Positions 33,434-42,743 are shown, counted from the first letter of the stretch. The stretch: DNA of 64,000 nucleotides from Sporosarcina globispora (GCF_001274725.1 NZ_LGUF01000007.1:3768090-3832089), one strand, 5' to 3'. The notes: generated by a model not told the origin, from the letters alone. Numbers and translations: made by a program.

Positions 33434-33478
33434 TAGCATATGCTAGCAAACTGATATTCGACATATATCAGCTGATAT
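33434..33478. promoter_or_regulatory. cluster of palindromes upstream of the 63-residue protein gene
   Basis: TAGCATATGCTA (33434-33445) and ATATCAGCTGATAT (33465-33478) are perfect palindromes, and a further CTGATAT half-site begins at 33451. The remainder of the interval 33281-33634 has nothing recognisable. Confidence 0.4.
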
Positions 33479-33634
33479 CACCATAAAACCACATTTATTT
33501 CAGCGGTTTTTCAAAAGAGAGTAAATTCATTTCACTAATGCAAAAATCCTTTTTTTCAGATGCAAAATACTTTAAATCTTGGTTTAACTTTAGTAGTTTA
33601 CATAATAAAATTATATAAAACATTATAATTTTAT

Positions 33635-33670
33635 AAAAAAAGGAGTCCAGCAATAAGTGGACTCCTTTTC
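33635..33670. terminator. intrinsic terminator after yeeN
   Basis: AAAAAGGAGTCCA and TGGACTCCTTTT form a long perfect stem with a T run on the minus strand. Confidence 0.88.
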
Positions 33671-33674
33671 TCAG

Positions 33675-34394
33675 TTATTCACCTAGGTCCACATTGTGAT
33701 AAACACGCTGGACATCTTCCAGGTCTTCAAGAGCGTCAATCAGCTTTTCAAATTGCGCCTGTGCATCAGCATCAAGGGTGACTTCATTTTGCGGGAGCAT
33801 GGATAATTCAGCAACAGCAAACTCATTGATGCCTGCTGACTTGAATGCTTCCTGAACTGCATGAAACTGATCAGGTTCTGCATAAACGATTACCGTATCA
33901 TCTTCTTCCAGAATATCACGTGCATCTACGTCTGCTTCCATCAGGATTTCCAGCACTTCTTCCTCCGATTTGCCTTCAATGCCGATAACAGCGGTTGAGT
34001 CGAACATATAGGAAACAGATCCGCTCACACCCATATTCCCGCCATTTTTTCCGAATGCAGCACGCACATTAGAAGCTGTGCGATTTACGTTATTAGTTAA
34101 TGCATCGACTATAATCATGGAGCCGCTAGGCCCGAATCCTTCATATCGAAGCTCAGCATAGTTTTCTTCCGCTCCGCCTTTTGCTTTTTCAATTGCACGA
34201 TCAATGATATTTCTTGGCACGTTATATGTCTTTGCACGTTCAAGCACAAATTTTAAAGCCTGGTTTGCTTCTGGATCAGGCTCACCTTGCTTGGCAACCA
34301 CATATATTTCAAGTGCAAACTTGGAATATACACGGCTCGTATTTGCATCTTTTGATGCTTTCTTTTCTTTAATATTGTTCCATTTACGGCCCAT
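33675..34394 (-). CDS. yeeN: YebC/PmpR family protein YeeN
   Basis: A 239-residue member of the YebC/PmpR family. The N terminus [20 protein letters not shown], then [20 protein letters not shown] and [14 protein letters not shown], match Bacillus subtilis YeeN rather than its paralogue YrbC. Family members have been described as transcriptional regulators and, more recently, as translation factors that relieve ribosome stalling on proline stretches. The ATG at 34394 has a GAGAGTGG site upstream and matches the family start; the GTG at 34403 is too close to the site. It is a single-gene unit. Confidence 0.9.
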   Translation of the reverse strand: MGRKWNNIKEKKASKDANTSRVYSKFALEIYVVAKQGEPDPEANQALKFVLERAKTYNVPRNIIDRAIEKAKGGAEENYAELRYEGFGPSGSMIIVDALTNNVNRTASNVRAAFGKNGGNMGVSGSVSYMFDSTAVIGIEGKSEEEVLEILMEADVDARDILEEDDTVIVYAEPDQFHAVQEAFKSAGINEFAVAELSMLPQNEVTLDADAQAQFEKLIDALEDLEDVQRVYHNVDLGE

Positions 34395-34587
34395 ATGTCC
34401 CACTCTCTTTCAACTTTGGATCTATGAATTTAATGTTAAGTAATAGAGTCTCTTGTAATCAGAGGAACTCTCACTTGATTATTATACATTAAAACACAAG
34501 AATTTTTCGAGTATATGTTACATATGTAGCAGCAATGGATTATCCAGGACTATAAACGAAAAAAAAGAGATACAATCGTGCCTCTAA

Positions 34588-35541
34588 TTAGCTTGATAGG
34601 ATTTTTTCCAGTACATTTTGCACCTCGTACCCTTCTTTAAAGGAAACCAATAATGCATTGTCTCCTCTTATTGCTTTAAGGAGTTCCGTGTGCAGACTGT
34701 TTTCCGGCTCATCTAGCCTAATAATTTCTCCGCTGTTTTCGGACGAACTTTGTACAAGAACACTCCAGTTCTGCATATCCAACGTGCCCTTCTCACCAAA
34801 GACTTTAAAAGACAGATGTTCTTTTTGCCCAATTCCCGCAATTCCGTTTAATAGAACGGGAATGCCGCCTGGAAGCTTCAATGATGTGGTAAAGCTGGTT
34901 TCACATAGATGTTCATCATTCGGGTATTCCACAAATGAACGGACATTTCCCAACTCTCCGAAGGTATCATGAATCATATGAATAAAGTGAGGAGCTACTT
35001 CCCGGATAAAGCCTCCCTGTTCTCTGCTGGAGATCCAATCATTCTGCTGCCATTCACGGGGCCATTGTGTAAATTGCAGGTTCAGTTCTACCTTTTTTAT
35101 CTCACCCAGCTCACCATTATGTATCTTTTCCCTAAACATTTTGTAAGCTGGGCTGTATGCCATGGGAAAATTCATGGCATGGATGATCCCGGTATTTTCA
35201 GCAGCTTCATACATTTCCTTCGCCTCTTCAATGGAATTGGCCAGAGGTTTTTCACAAAGAAGATGCTTGCCGCTCTTTATAATATCCATGCTAATTGAAT
35301 GATGGATCTTTGGAGGAACACCTAAATAAACCAGTTTGATTGTTTCGTCCTTAAGCAGATCCAAATGATTGGAATGTATAACTGCATCTGGCAGCTCGAC
35401 CTTAAATTTATCTAATCGTTCGGCATTTCGATCACAAAGTGCTGCAATCTCAAACTCCTCATGCTGCCGAAATTGACGCAAGATTCTTTCACCTACAGCA
35501 CCCATTCCTATTAATCCAACTTTAATCTTTTCCCTCAACAC
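34588..35541 (-). CDS. Gfo/Idh/MocA family NAD(P)-dependent oxidoreductase
   Basis: A 317-residue protein with an N-terminal Rossmann domain (KVGLIGMGAVGERILRQF) and the family motif HLLCEKPLANSIEEA at about residue 93, where the lysine is catalytic. The C-terminal alpha/beta domain includes GGFIREVAPHFIHMIHD, with the usual His pair. Substrates in this family are mostly sugars, inositols or related polyols; this one cannot be predicted. It is an isolated gene. Confidence 0.85.
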   Translation of the reverse strand: MLREKIKVGLIGMGAVGERILRQFRQHEEFEIAALCDRNAERLDKFKVELPDAVIHSNHLDLLKDETIKLVYLGVPPKIHHSISMDIIKSGKHLLCEKPLANSIEEAKEMYEAAENTGIIHAMNFPMAYSPAYKMFREKIHNGELGEIKKVELNLQFTQWPREWQQNDWISSREQGGFIREVAPHFIHMIHDTFGELGNVRSFVEYPNDEHLCETSFTTSLKLPGGIPVLLNGIAGIGQKEHLSFKVFGEKGTLDMQNWSVLVQSSSENSGEIIRLDEPENSLHTELLKAIRGDNALLVSFKEGYEVQNVLEKILSS

Positions 35542-35719
35542 ACTTCACCTGCTTGTTAAATTTCATAGTTCTTAATTGAATTATACAGTTTATTATAAAA
35601 ATTCTAAAGTTGCAAATTCTCTAATAAGTTAATAATCACAAATATACTGGCCAATAATTGGATAGAAAAACAATGAATGGGGACATTAAAAATAATTAAC
35701 TAATTAGGAGGTGTCATCA

Positions 35720-35941
35720 TTGAACCTTGATAAGGATATGCAATTTGAAATCAAAAGTACTTTCGCGCCGAACCTTAACCGTTCCCAAACACTCAGAATT
35801 CTGGAGGTAACTCAGAACAGCGTTGTCATCCAGATGGACAGGTCAAATGGACGCGGGGTTTTCCCGGCAGATAATTTTCATTATTGGATTAAAAGAGGTT
35901 CCCTTATTAAATTGAATGACCATCATAAAAGAACCTCATAG
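35720..35941 (+). CDS. small conserved-looking protein of unknown function
   Basis: About 73 residues starting at a TTG (MNLDKDMQFEIKSTF), chosen because AGGAGGTG lies eight bases upstream. A GTG nine bases earlier overlaps that site. The protein is basic, soluble and beta-rich-looking (TLRILEVTQNSVVIQMDRS). I do not recognise the family. It is a lone gene followed immediately by a strong terminator. Confidence 0.6.
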   Translation: MNLDKDMQFEIKSTFAPNLNRSQTLRILEVTQNSVVIQMDRSNGRGVFPADNFHYWIKRGSLIKLNDHHKRTS

Positions 35942-35975
35942 AACACTGGTAGAGTGAGCCAGTGTTCTTTTTTTA
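35941..35975 (+). terminator. intrinsic terminator after the 73-residue protein gene
   Basis: GAACACTGG and CCAGTGTTC pair perfectly and are followed by TTTTTTT. Confidence 0.9.
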
Positions 35976-35989
35976 ATTATGTCTTTACA

Positions 35990-36028
35990 AGAAGGAAGCC
36001 GGCTCTGTATCTGGAGCCAGCCCTTCTG
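35990..36028 (-). terminator. stem-loop after the nuclease gene
   Basis: On the minus strand AGAAGGGCTGGCTC pairs with GAGCCGGCTTCCTTCT with a two-base bulge. The T run is poor, so efficiency is uncertain. Confidence 0.5.
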
Positions 36029-37096
36029 TCATCGTTCGCAAGCAAAGTTGTCCTTGTCTCTATCGTGTTTTGAGTCATAGGCAGGATGTGTAGAGGGCAC
36101 ACCATTTGGATATACCTTCCTTAACTCTGTACAGTTTTGGTAGGACTCAGTGCTGCCTTCTGCAGAAGCCGAATTGCTGGCTGTACCACTGCTGGCTGCT
36201 GCAGAATCCAGGTCCCCTTTAGTTGTACCCTCATCCCCGAGAGCCCATAACCCTTTATTGTCTTCTCTTGCTTCCCTGCCGAATTTTCTGAAGTATTCAC
36301 TGTATTTAACATCCGGATTGTAGGTGGATGGCTCTGCATAACCATTCAGCACTAAATGGGCATTGAACATTTTTTCACGTATTTCATTTTCGTCCATATC
36401 ATCACTCGGGATGTCCAGCCAAATTATTCTCAGAAGCCGGCCATACCTGTCTGTGTCCGAAACATCTTTTTGCATCCAGACCTTCTTGCCAGTCAGCTCA
36501 GATCCAGTAAATTGGCTCGCCTCTTTTCCATATTCTTCAACCCTTGTTGTTGATTCTGGAGTATTGACGCCAATCAGGCGGACTTTTCTTCCATCTGATG
36601 TTTCTATTGTGTCACCGTCCACTGCTCTCCCAACGGTTACAAGTTCCAGGCCCATGCTCACAGCAGCCTGATCCTGTTCCTGTTTTTGCTTTTCAGCTTC
36701 TTTTTTCTGGTTTTCTTCCTGTTTTGCTTCCAGCTGTGCTTGCTCCTCTGCCTGCTTTTTGGCTTCCTCTTCTTTAGCCTTCTCTTCAGCAAGCTTTTCT
36801 TCTTCAGCCTTCTTATCTGCTTCATCCTGATCTGTCACTATTTGGTCTTTCTCAGGCTCATTTACAGTTTCTGTTGTATCTGAATCTGCAGTTGCTAAAA
36901 AAATGGATAACACAAAGCCAGCAGCCATAATCCAGCCAGATCTTTTGAAATTTATCTTATATCTCCGGTACTGATTATTTAAATATAATCCAATAAAAAA
37001 GACAGCTAACCCAATAAATGCGGCAGGAGCTGCAATTCCCAGTAACAGCATAAACACAATAGCAATAGTAATAATGGTCCATCTTATAACTTTCAA
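36029..37096 (-). CDS. membrane-anchored thermonuclease with excalibur domain
   Basis: A 355-residue protein. Two N-terminal hydrophobic segments are followed by a Lys/Glu/Gln-rich, coiled-coil-like linker (about residues 85-145). Next comes a staphylococcal-nuclease domain with VDGDTIETSDGRKVRLIGVN, TPESTTRVEEYGKEAS and TDRYGRLLRIIW, which keep the expected acidic and arginine active-site residues. At the C terminus is an excalibur calcium-binding motif (HDRDKDNFACE). The layout indicates a surface-located nuclease. It resembles YncB-type proteins of Bacillus but with an added charged linker and excalibur domain. Confidence 0.88.
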   Translation of the reverse strand: MKVIRWTIITIAIVFMLLLGIAAPAAFIGLAVFFIGLYLNNQYRRYKINFKRSGWIMAAGFVLSIFLATADSDTTETVNEPEKDQIVTDQDEADKKAEEEKLAEEKAKEEEAKKQAEEQAQLEAKQEENQKKEAEKQKQEQDQAAVSMGLELVTVGRAVDGDTIETSDGRKVRLIGVNTPESTTRVEEYGKEASQFTGSELTGKKVWMQKDVSDTDRYGRLLRIIWLDIPSDDMDENEIREKMFNAHLVLNGYAEPSTYNPDVKYSEYFRKFGREAREDNKGLWALGDEGTTKGDLDSAAASSGTASNSASAEGSTESYQNCTELRKVYPNGVPSTHPAYDSKHDRDKDNFACER

Positions 37097-37159
37097 ACTC
37101 TTTTTTCTCTCCCCTTTTTAAGAATTACCCTAAATAAGCATAACTTTTTCCACATAAAT

Positions 37160-37192
37160 ATAAACACCAATTCACTAAAGAACTGGTGTTAT
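37160..37192 (-). terminator. intrinsic terminator after sdaAA
   Basis: AACACCA-TTC arms pair with GAA-TGGTGTT with one mismatch; the minus strand continues into TTTATATTTAT. Confidence 0.65.
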
Positions 37193-37207
37193 TAGTACTT
37201 AATTACA

Positions 37208-38086
37208 TTACTGTTTTTTTCCAAAAATCTCTTCCTGCAGTCTTCTGCCGGTTGGCGTTGCAGCCAATCCTCCTTCAGCTGTTTCCCTTAGAGCTGATGG
37301 CATTGATTGTCCGATAAGGAACATCGCATTGATGACTTCATCACAAGGAATTCTGCTCGTAATTCCGGCGAGAGCCATGTCTGCAGCTGTCATGGCATTA
37401 GAGGCACCCATGGCATTTCGCTTTACGCATGGAACTTCTACTAGTCCGGCAACTGGATCACATACTAGGCCCAGCATGTTCTTAAGTGTAATCGCCATCG
37501 CTTCGGCAGCCTGTTTTGGTGTCCCGCCTGCCATTTCTACAATGGATGCTGCCGCCATGCCGCTTGCAGACCCTACTTCTGCCTGACATCCTCCTGCTGC
37601 ACCGGATATGGAGGCATTGTTTGCCACCACAAAGCCAAATGCTGCTGAAGTAAACAGAAATTCTATCATTTCCATTCGTGTTGGATTGAGGACTTCTTTT
37701 ACAGCGAACAGTGTACCTGGCACTACGCCAGCCGAACCTGCTGTAGGGGTGGCACAAATTGTACCCATTGCTGCATTCACTTCATTGGTTGCAACTGCTT
37801 TGCTGACAGCGTCCAATAAAATGTTTCCTGATAATGCCTTTCCACTCTGAATGTACTTTTGCAGAAGGACTGCATCTCCGCCAGTCAGACCTGTAACAGA
37901 CGTGACACCTTTCAATCCCCTCTCAACTGCCTGTTCCATGACAGTCAGATTACGGTCCATTTTAGCGATTATTTCATCACGAGTTAAACCGGTTACTTCT
38001 ATCTCCTGCTGAATCATGATTTCAGCAATTTTTACACCTTTATTTTCAGCGAGCTTAACAAGCTCAGCAACATTTCTAAACAACAT
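37208..38086 (-). CDS. sdaAA: L-serine dehydratase, iron-sulfur-dependent, alpha subunit
   Basis: A 292-residue subunit that deaminates L-serine to pyruvate with an oxygen-sensitive [4Fe-4S] cluster. Cysteines in GTICATPTAGSAGVVPG and in LGLVCDPVAGLVEVPCVKR are the expected cluster ligands. It is 31 bases downstream of the beta subunit and ends the unit at a terminator. The upstream YheO-like regulator and a cre site suggest control by an effector and by carbon source. Confidence 0.92.
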   Translation of the reverse strand: MLFRNVAELVKLAENKGVKIAEIMIQQEIEVTGLTRDEIIAKMDRNLTVMEQAVERGLKGVTSVTGLTGGDAVLLQKYIQSGKALSGNILLDAVSKAVATNEVNAAMGTICATPTAGSAGVVPGTLFAVKEVLNPTRMEMIEFLFTSAAFGFVVANNASISGAAGGCQAEVGSASGMAAASIVEMAGGTPKQAAEAMAITLKNMLGLVCDPVAGLVEVPCVKRNAMGASNAMTAADMALAGITSRIPCDEVINAMFLIGQSMPSALRETAEGGLAATPTGRRLQEEIFGKKQ

Positions 38087-38117
38087 TAGACTTTCCCTCC
38101 TGATGCCCAGCTAACTA

Positions 38118-38780
38118 TTAGTCAACCATTCTGATAATTTGCGTGATATTCGGAAGCCCTTCAAGCTCCGTCATCACATCATGGCCGATCTTCTGATCCA
38201 CTTCAATGACCATGATTGCCATTTTTCCTTTTTCCTTGCGTGAAACTTCCATATGTCCAATATTAATCTGGTGCTTTGATAAAATATTCGTAACAGCGGA
38301 GATAACTCCAAACTGATCGTTATGAACAACTAAAATGGCAGGATGTTCACCAGATAACTTAAGTTCAAAAGAATTCAGTTCGGTAATTTCAATTGTTCCG
38401 CCTCCGATAGATATTCCGACAAGTTCAAGGTCGCGATCTCCTTCGGTAAGCTTGACTCTTACGGTATTAGGATGATCTGTAACGGTATCTTCAACTGTGA
38501 AAATGACTTCAATTCCTGCTTCTTCCGCTAATTCCAGGGCAGATGGAATTCGCTCGTCAAAAGTGTCAAAATCAAGAATACCACCGACAATTGCTACATC
38601 CGTACCATGGCCTTTATAGGTTTTTGCAAAAGAACCATATAAAGAAATTTCGGCTTTAGACGGCTGTTTTCCGAAAAGAGTACGGGCAACACGGCCAATG
38701 CGTGCAGCTCCGGCTGTATGAGAACTTGAAGGTCCGATCATAACCGGACCAATAATATCAAATGCTGATCTGTATTTCAT
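38118..38780 (-). CDS. sdaAB: L-serine dehydratase, iron-sulfur-dependent, beta subunit
   Basis: About 220 residues from the ATG at 38780, which has AAGGGG upstream; a longer in-frame start at 38828 lacks a site. The N terminus FDIIGPVMIGPSSSHTAGA is diagnostic, and the C-terminal 75 residues form an ACT domain (LVVHNDQFGVISAVTNILS). It forms the Bacillus-type two-subunit enzyme with SdaAA. It follows the regulator gene closely on the same strand. Confidence 0.92.
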   Translation of the reverse strand: MKYRSAFDIIGPVMIGPSSSHTAGAARIGRVARTLFGKQPSKAEISLYGSFAKTYKGHGTDVAIVGGILDFDTFDERIPSALELAEEAGIEVIFTVEDTVTDHPNTVRVKLTEGDRDLELVGISIGGGTIEITELNSFELKLSGEHPAILVVHNDQFGVISAVTNILSKHQINIGHMEVSRKEKGKMAIMVIEVDQKIGHDVMTELEGLPNITQIIRMVD

Positions 38781-38856
38781 TTTGTATGCCCCTTTACTTT
38801 TAAGGTCTTTACATTCATATAGCTGCAATTATGTTCCAAAAATTAAAAACTTGTCT

Positions 38857-39528
38857 TTATTTATGCTCAACAGCTTCCGGCTGCAGCTCATTAATCGTTC
38901 TGATTTTCTGCAAATAATTATAGATGGTGAATTTGGAAACCCCAAGCACTGATGCGACATAATCAGTTGCCCCTTTAATGAGGAATGTTCCTTTATCTTC
39001 AAGCTGGCGGACACATTCAACTTTTTCTTCGAGCGTCATCAACGAAGGTGCCTTCTTAAAGCCCTGAAGTACTTGATCCACCATTTCGTGAATTACCTCC
39101 TGGACGGAATTAAAAAAGGTTTCCGATTTGGAAGAATGATCATCAAAGCTGATAAATTCCTCGATTTCTCCACCAAATTGCATGAGCAAACTAATATCAT
39201 AATTAAGGCATAATGCACCAATTACTTTGTTTTCATCATCACGGAGAAAAATCGTGGATGATTTCATAACATTTCCCTTTTTGGATTGTGTTTTATAATT
39301 GGCTATATCATTTACTTCGTTTTTATGTTTGGCTAATTCATTTAATACAAGGTCGGTAATGGGTGACCCGATCTTCCTGTCGGTTATGTCCCCTGCTATA
39401 TGGATAAGCGATTTTTTTAAGTCGCTGAAATCGTGCACGGCCACTTCACAGCGGGAACCAAACATTCGAACAAGCATATCGGCAGTCCGGATCGCCAAGT
39501 CAAAAACAGGTCTATGGCATTCCCTCAA
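38857..39528 (-). CDS. YheO/DauR-type PAS-HTH transcriptional regulator
   Basis: About 223 residues. The N-terminal YheO-type PAS domain is recognisable by VEVAVHDFSDLKKSLIHIA-like sequence and KSSTIFLRDDENKVIGALCL. The C terminus holds a helix-turn-helix (LIKGATDYVASVLGVSKFTI followed by YNYLQKIR), as in DauR proteins. I favour the TTG at 39528 because AGAGGAG is eight bases upstream. It precedes the serine dehydratase genes in the same direction and probably regulates them. The ligand is unknown. Confidence 0.83.
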   Translation of the reverse strand: MRECHRPVFDLAIRTADMLVRMFGSRCEVAVHDFSDLKKSLIHIAGDITDRKIGSPITDLVLNELAKHKNEVNDIANYKTQSKKGNVMKSSTIFLRDDENKVIGALCLNYDISLLMQFGGEIEEFISFDDHSSKSETFFNSVQEVIHEMVDQVLQGFKKAPSLMTLEEKVECVRQLEDKGTFLIKGATDYVASVLGVSKFTIYNYLQKIRTINELQPEAVEHK

Positions 39529-39548
39529 CTTTGTCACTCCTCTTTTTT

Positions 39549-39562
39549 TGAAATCGCTTTCA
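39549..39562 (-). promoter_or_regulatory. cre site (CcpA) ahead of the serine dehydratase unit
   Basis: TGAAAGCGATTTCA on the minus strand is nearly palindromic and matches the cre consensus at all defined positions. It sits just upstream of the ribosome-binding site of the regulator gene. Confidence 0.7.
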
Positions 39563-39660
39563 TTATTATACTACTCTATATTTCTCTATAATTGAATATT
39601 AACACAAAAACATAAAAGTTAAAATAAAATTTTAATAGCTACAAAAAAATTGTAAGCAAC

Positions 39661-39691
39661 TTAAAAAATTGCCGCAGAAGATGCGGCAATT
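39661..39691 (-). terminator. intrinsic terminator after the 77-residue protein gene
   Basis: AATTGCCGCA and TGCGGCAATT pair perfectly around a five-base loop, followed by TTTTAAG on the minus strand. Confidence 0.85.
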
Positions 39692-39696
39692 CTATA

Positions 39697-39930
39697 TTAT
39701 ACATTCTTCAATACCAGGTAAAGCCTGTTTACACGCTCAGTTCGTTCGTCCTCAGAAGCAAGGTCAAATTTTTTCAGCAAATGGAACACCTCATTTAAAA
39801 TATCCTGTGTATGTTCCTTCAGAAAAAATGACTGAAACAAAGAGTTCATATCTTCCGGAAGAAATTCTTTCTGCTGTTCAAATTTATTTTGTACATCTTC
39901 CGGTGCGTGATCCAATTTACATTCGCTCAT
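39697..39930 (-). CDS. small soluble protein of unknown function
   Basis: A 77-residue protein from the ATG at 39930 (MSECKLDHAPEDVQNKFEQQ), chosen for its AGGAGG site; the longer in-frame start at 39966 lacks one. It is helical and charged, with FQSFFLKEHTQDILNEVFHL in the middle, and lacks a signal or membrane segment. I do not recognise the family. It is a lone gene with a strong terminator. Confidence 0.65.
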   Translation of the reverse strand: MSECKLDHAPEDVQNKFEQQKEFLPEDMNSLFQSFFLKEHTQDILNEVFHLLKKFDLASEDERTERVNRLYLVLKNV

Positions 39931-40079
39931 AGAAATACCTCCTGAATAAGTGCATACTATTTTCAAGTATTATAAATCATTATTCTATTTTACCTTGTAC
40001 ACTCCTATTAAAACATATACACTTCTGCATAGATTCTTCAAACTTTTCGAATATAATAGACGTAATTGATTTGAAATGA

Positions 40080-41462
40080 GTGATTACCGTGAAAAAACTT
40101 TCCATGAAGCTGGGGCTATTGTTTTTTCTGATCCTTTTCGGACTGGAGACTATTATGTTCTTCTTATTACATAGTACCCTTGTAGAATCACGTGTGGAAG
40201 AGGAGCTTATAGCCCTTCAGACACGCGGCAATTCACATCGGGCTATCCTCGAAAAGCATTTTGATGAAAATACTATTTCCCATGTGGCCCTGATGGAATC
40301 TGAAGCAAATACAGATGTAGTTATTACAGATTCGAATAAAGAAATCCTTGGTTCTTCTGTTAATAGCAGTTATATCCAAGCATATTTAGAAAGGCCGGTT
40401 TCATCTTCTGCAAGAGAAGGACAAACCATAGGAGACAATTGGAAAGAAGAGGATTACATTTCTACAGTCAGCCCGATCGAACAGAATGGGCAGCTGATTG
40501 GCCATGTATATATGTTTCAGGATACAGCCTGGATTCAATCGTTAATTTCACGCTTAAATGAACAATTTTTATTGGCTGGTTTAATTGCCGTCATTTTTAC
40601 CATTACCATTATCATCTTTTTATCAAGGGCACTGGCAAGACCGCTGATTAAAATGAAAGAAGCCACCTCACAAATTAGCAGCGGCGATTTTTCAGTCTCC
40701 CTTCCTAAAACTGGAGATGATGAACTTGGAGATTTGGCACAGTCCATTCAGTTATTGGCCAATGATCTGAATTATCTCAGAGAAGAACGCAATGATTTTT
40801 TATCCAGTATTTCGCACGAACTCCGCACACCTCTTACATATATAAAGGGGTATGCAGATATTGTTCAAAAGCGGGACCTTAGTGCGGAAGACAGAAATCA
40901 GTACTTATCAATTATCTTGGAAGAAACAATCCGGCTGTCAGAAATGGTAAAGAATCTTTTCGATTTGGCTAAGATCGATAAAAATACTTTTGATATAAAA
41001 AAAACACATATAGATCTGCAGGATTTTATGAAGAAAATAGAAACAAAGTTTTCTCCGGCTTTCACTGAAAAAGGCATGAAGCTTTCTGTTGGCTGCCGGG
41101 AAACAATCCGCTTATCTGCAGATGCATCGAGGCTTGAGCAAATTATCTATAATCTTCTTGATAACGCTATTAAGTATTCCTCATTTGGGGATAAAACCAC
41201 TATAAGTGTAAGCACCTCCAAAAAACATGTTATCATCAGAATAATTGATTCCGGCAGAGGGATTCCTGAGAAAGAATTGCCCTTTATCTTTAATCGTTTT
41301 TATCGGGTGGATAAATCACGGGCCAGGACGCTTGGAGGGACAGGTCTAGGACTCGCGATCGTAAAGGAACTTGTCCATGCCCATGGCGGGACTATTTCTG
41401 TCTGGAGCAGAGAAGGTGAAGGAACGGTATTTGAATTGGTTTTTAAGGGAGAAACGGAATGA
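40080..41462 (+). CDS. sensor histidine kinase
   Basis: A kinase of about 460 residues. Two membrane segments (about residues 10-30 and 160-185) bracket an extracellular sensor of roughly 130 residues, followed by a HAMP linker. The HisKA phosphoacceptor is in SSISHELRTPLTYIKGYADI, and the ATPase N, G1 and G2 boxes are in YNLLDNAIKYS, IDSGRGIP and GGTGLGLAIVKEL. It overlaps the response-regulator gene by four bases, and both precede a VTT membrane protein. The start is a GTG at 40080 or 40089; the ribosome-binding site is weak for either. The signal is unknown. Confidence 0.9.
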   Translation: MITVKKLSMKLGLLFFLILFGLETIMFFLLHSTLVESRVEEELIALQTRGNSHRAILEKHFDENTISHVALMESEANTDVVITDSNKEILGSSVNSSYIQAYLERPVSSSAREGQTIGDNWKEEDYISTVSPIEQNGQLIGHVYMFQDTAWIQSLISRLNEQFLLAGLIAVIFTITIIIFLSRALARPLIKMKEATSQISSGDFSVSLPKTGDDELGDLAQSIQLLANDLNYLREERNDFLSSISHELRTPLTYIKGYADIVQKRDLSAEDRNQYLSIILEETIRLSEMVKNLFDLAKIDKNTFDIKKTHIDLQDFMKKIETKFSPAFTEKGMKLSVGCRETIRLSADASRLEQIIYNLLDNAIKYSSFGDKTTISVSTSKKHVIIRIIDSGRGIPEKELPFIFNRFYRVDKSRARTLGGTGLGLAIVKELVHAHGGTISVWSREGEGTVFELVFKGETE

Positions 41463-42142
41463 TGAAAACAATAATTTTAGTTGACGATGAAACAAGAATG
41501 CTTGATCTCATTTCTTTATACTTAACACCACGCGGCTACAATTGTATAAAACTGGATTCAGGTTCAGATGCTTTGCTTTATTTAGAAACCCATTCTGCAG
41601 ATCTTGTTCTTTTGGATGTCATGATGCCTGAAATGGATGGATGGAGAGTATGCGAGGAAATAAAAAAATATTGGGATATTCCTATTATCATGCTGACTGC
41701 CAAAAGCGAAAAACCGGACATTGTAAAAGGATTGAACATCGGAGCTGATGATTATATATTAAAGCCATTCGATGAAGAAGAAATGGCTGCAAGGATCGAA
41801 GCCGTTCTCAGAAGAAGCAAAACAGGCGGAAAAACCAAAACTTTTAAAGGGCTGGTACTTAAAGAAGATTCTTTTGAGCTTTCTTATAAAAACAACGAAA
41901 TTCTTTTGACTCCTAAAGAGTTTTCAATGTTAAGCCTTTTCCTCTCAAACTTGAACAGGGTTTTTTCGCGTGATCATTTAATAGGCTCTGTCTGGGGCTA
42001 TGGTGTGTCAATTGAAGACCGCACGATCGATTCGCATGTCAGAAATTTACGGGAAAAATTAAGGAAAGCCGGTTTTCCGGCAGATGATTATCTGATGACC
42101 GTCTGGGGCATAGGCTATAAATGGGCCGGGAAGGATTTATAG
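41459..42142 (+). CDS. OmpR-family response regulator
   Basis: A 227-residue regulator. The receiver domain has the acidic pair in LVDDETRML, the phosphorylated aspartate in LVLLDVMMPEMDGW (about residue 52) and the lysine in DDYILKPFDEEEM. The C-terminal winged helix includes LTPKEFSMLSLFLSN and EDRTIDSHVRNLREKLRKAG. It is coupled to the kinase gene by a four-base overlap. The VTT gene begins at the base after its stop codon, so the membrane protein is part of the unit and perhaps a target. Confidence 0.92.
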   Translation: MMKTIILVDDETRMLDLISLYLTPRGYNCIKLDSGSDALLYLETHSADLVLLDVMMPEMDGWRVCEEIKKYWDIPIIMLTAKSEKPDIVKGLNIGADDYILKPFDEEEMAARIEAVLRRSKTGGKTKTFKGLVLKEDSFELSYKNNEILLTPKEFSMLSLFLSNLNRVFSRDHLIGSVWGYGVSIEDRTIDSHVRNLREKLRKAGFPADDYLMTVWGIGYKWAGKDL

Positions 42143-42703
42143 ATGTATTCTGATATCATCGGGCGGCTTTCAGATGAGCCGATTTTGGCAGCTTTTTTTA
42201 GCATATCTATGAACATTGCTGCAGCGATAACCGGTTTCCTCCCTAGTGCCTTTATTACTGCGGGCACAGTTGCCGTTTTCAATTTGAAAATGGGTCTAAT
42301 CCTATTAATTATCGGAGAAGCAGCTGGTGCAATTATTAGTTTTGTTCTTTATCGCAAAGGAATCACCAAGCTTACCTCCTCTTTTCCTCAGCTTAAAAAT
42401 AACAAATTTTTGTCTAAGCTCCAGAATGCTGAAGGTTCGGATTCCTTTTTCATGGTTATTTTGCTCAGAGTATTGCCTTTTGTCCCATCAGGTGCAGTCA
42501 CGCTGGCAGCCACATACAGTAAAATGAGGCTTCTGCCCTTTGGCATTGCCAGCACAATCGGCAAAATACCTGCTTTGTTTATTGAAGCCTATGCGGTTTC
42601 ACATGCACTAAAATTAAGGATGGAGCTGCAGATGGCTATTATCCTATTAGCTGCTTTTATTGTTTTGTTTTACTATTTATGGAAAAAATATAAATTAAAT
42701 TAA
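42143..42703 (+). CDS. VTT-domain (TVP38/TMEM64, DedA-like) membrane protein
   Basis: A 186-residue membrane protein with about five hydrophobic segments. The family core is seen in ILLRVLPFVPSGAVTLAATY and MRLLPFGIASTIGKIPALFIEA. VTT proteins include lipid scramblase-type and undecaprenyl-phosphate translocase relatives; the role of this subgroup is not settled. The ATG directly follows the response-regulator stop codon, so it is co-expressed with the two-component system. That context suggests an envelope function. Confidence 0.85.
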   Translation: MYSDIIGRLSDEPILAAFFSISMNIAAAITGFLPSAFITAGTVAVFNLKMGLILLIIGEAAGAIISFVLYRKGITKLTSSFPQLKNNKFLSKLQNAEGSDSFFMVILLRVLPFVPSGAVTLAATYSKMRLLPFGIASTIGKIPALFIEAYAVSHALKLRMELQMAIILLAAFIVLFYYLWKKYKLN

Positions 42704-42734
42704 AGAGCTTTTCTTCGGCAGATAAGCTCTTTAA
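42700..42734. terminator. bidirectional intrinsic terminator between the VTT gene and ydhK
   Basis: TTAAAGAGCTT and AAGCTCTTTAA form an eleven-base stem between convergent genes. Confidence 0.8.
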
Positions 42735-42743
42735 CTTTCAATA

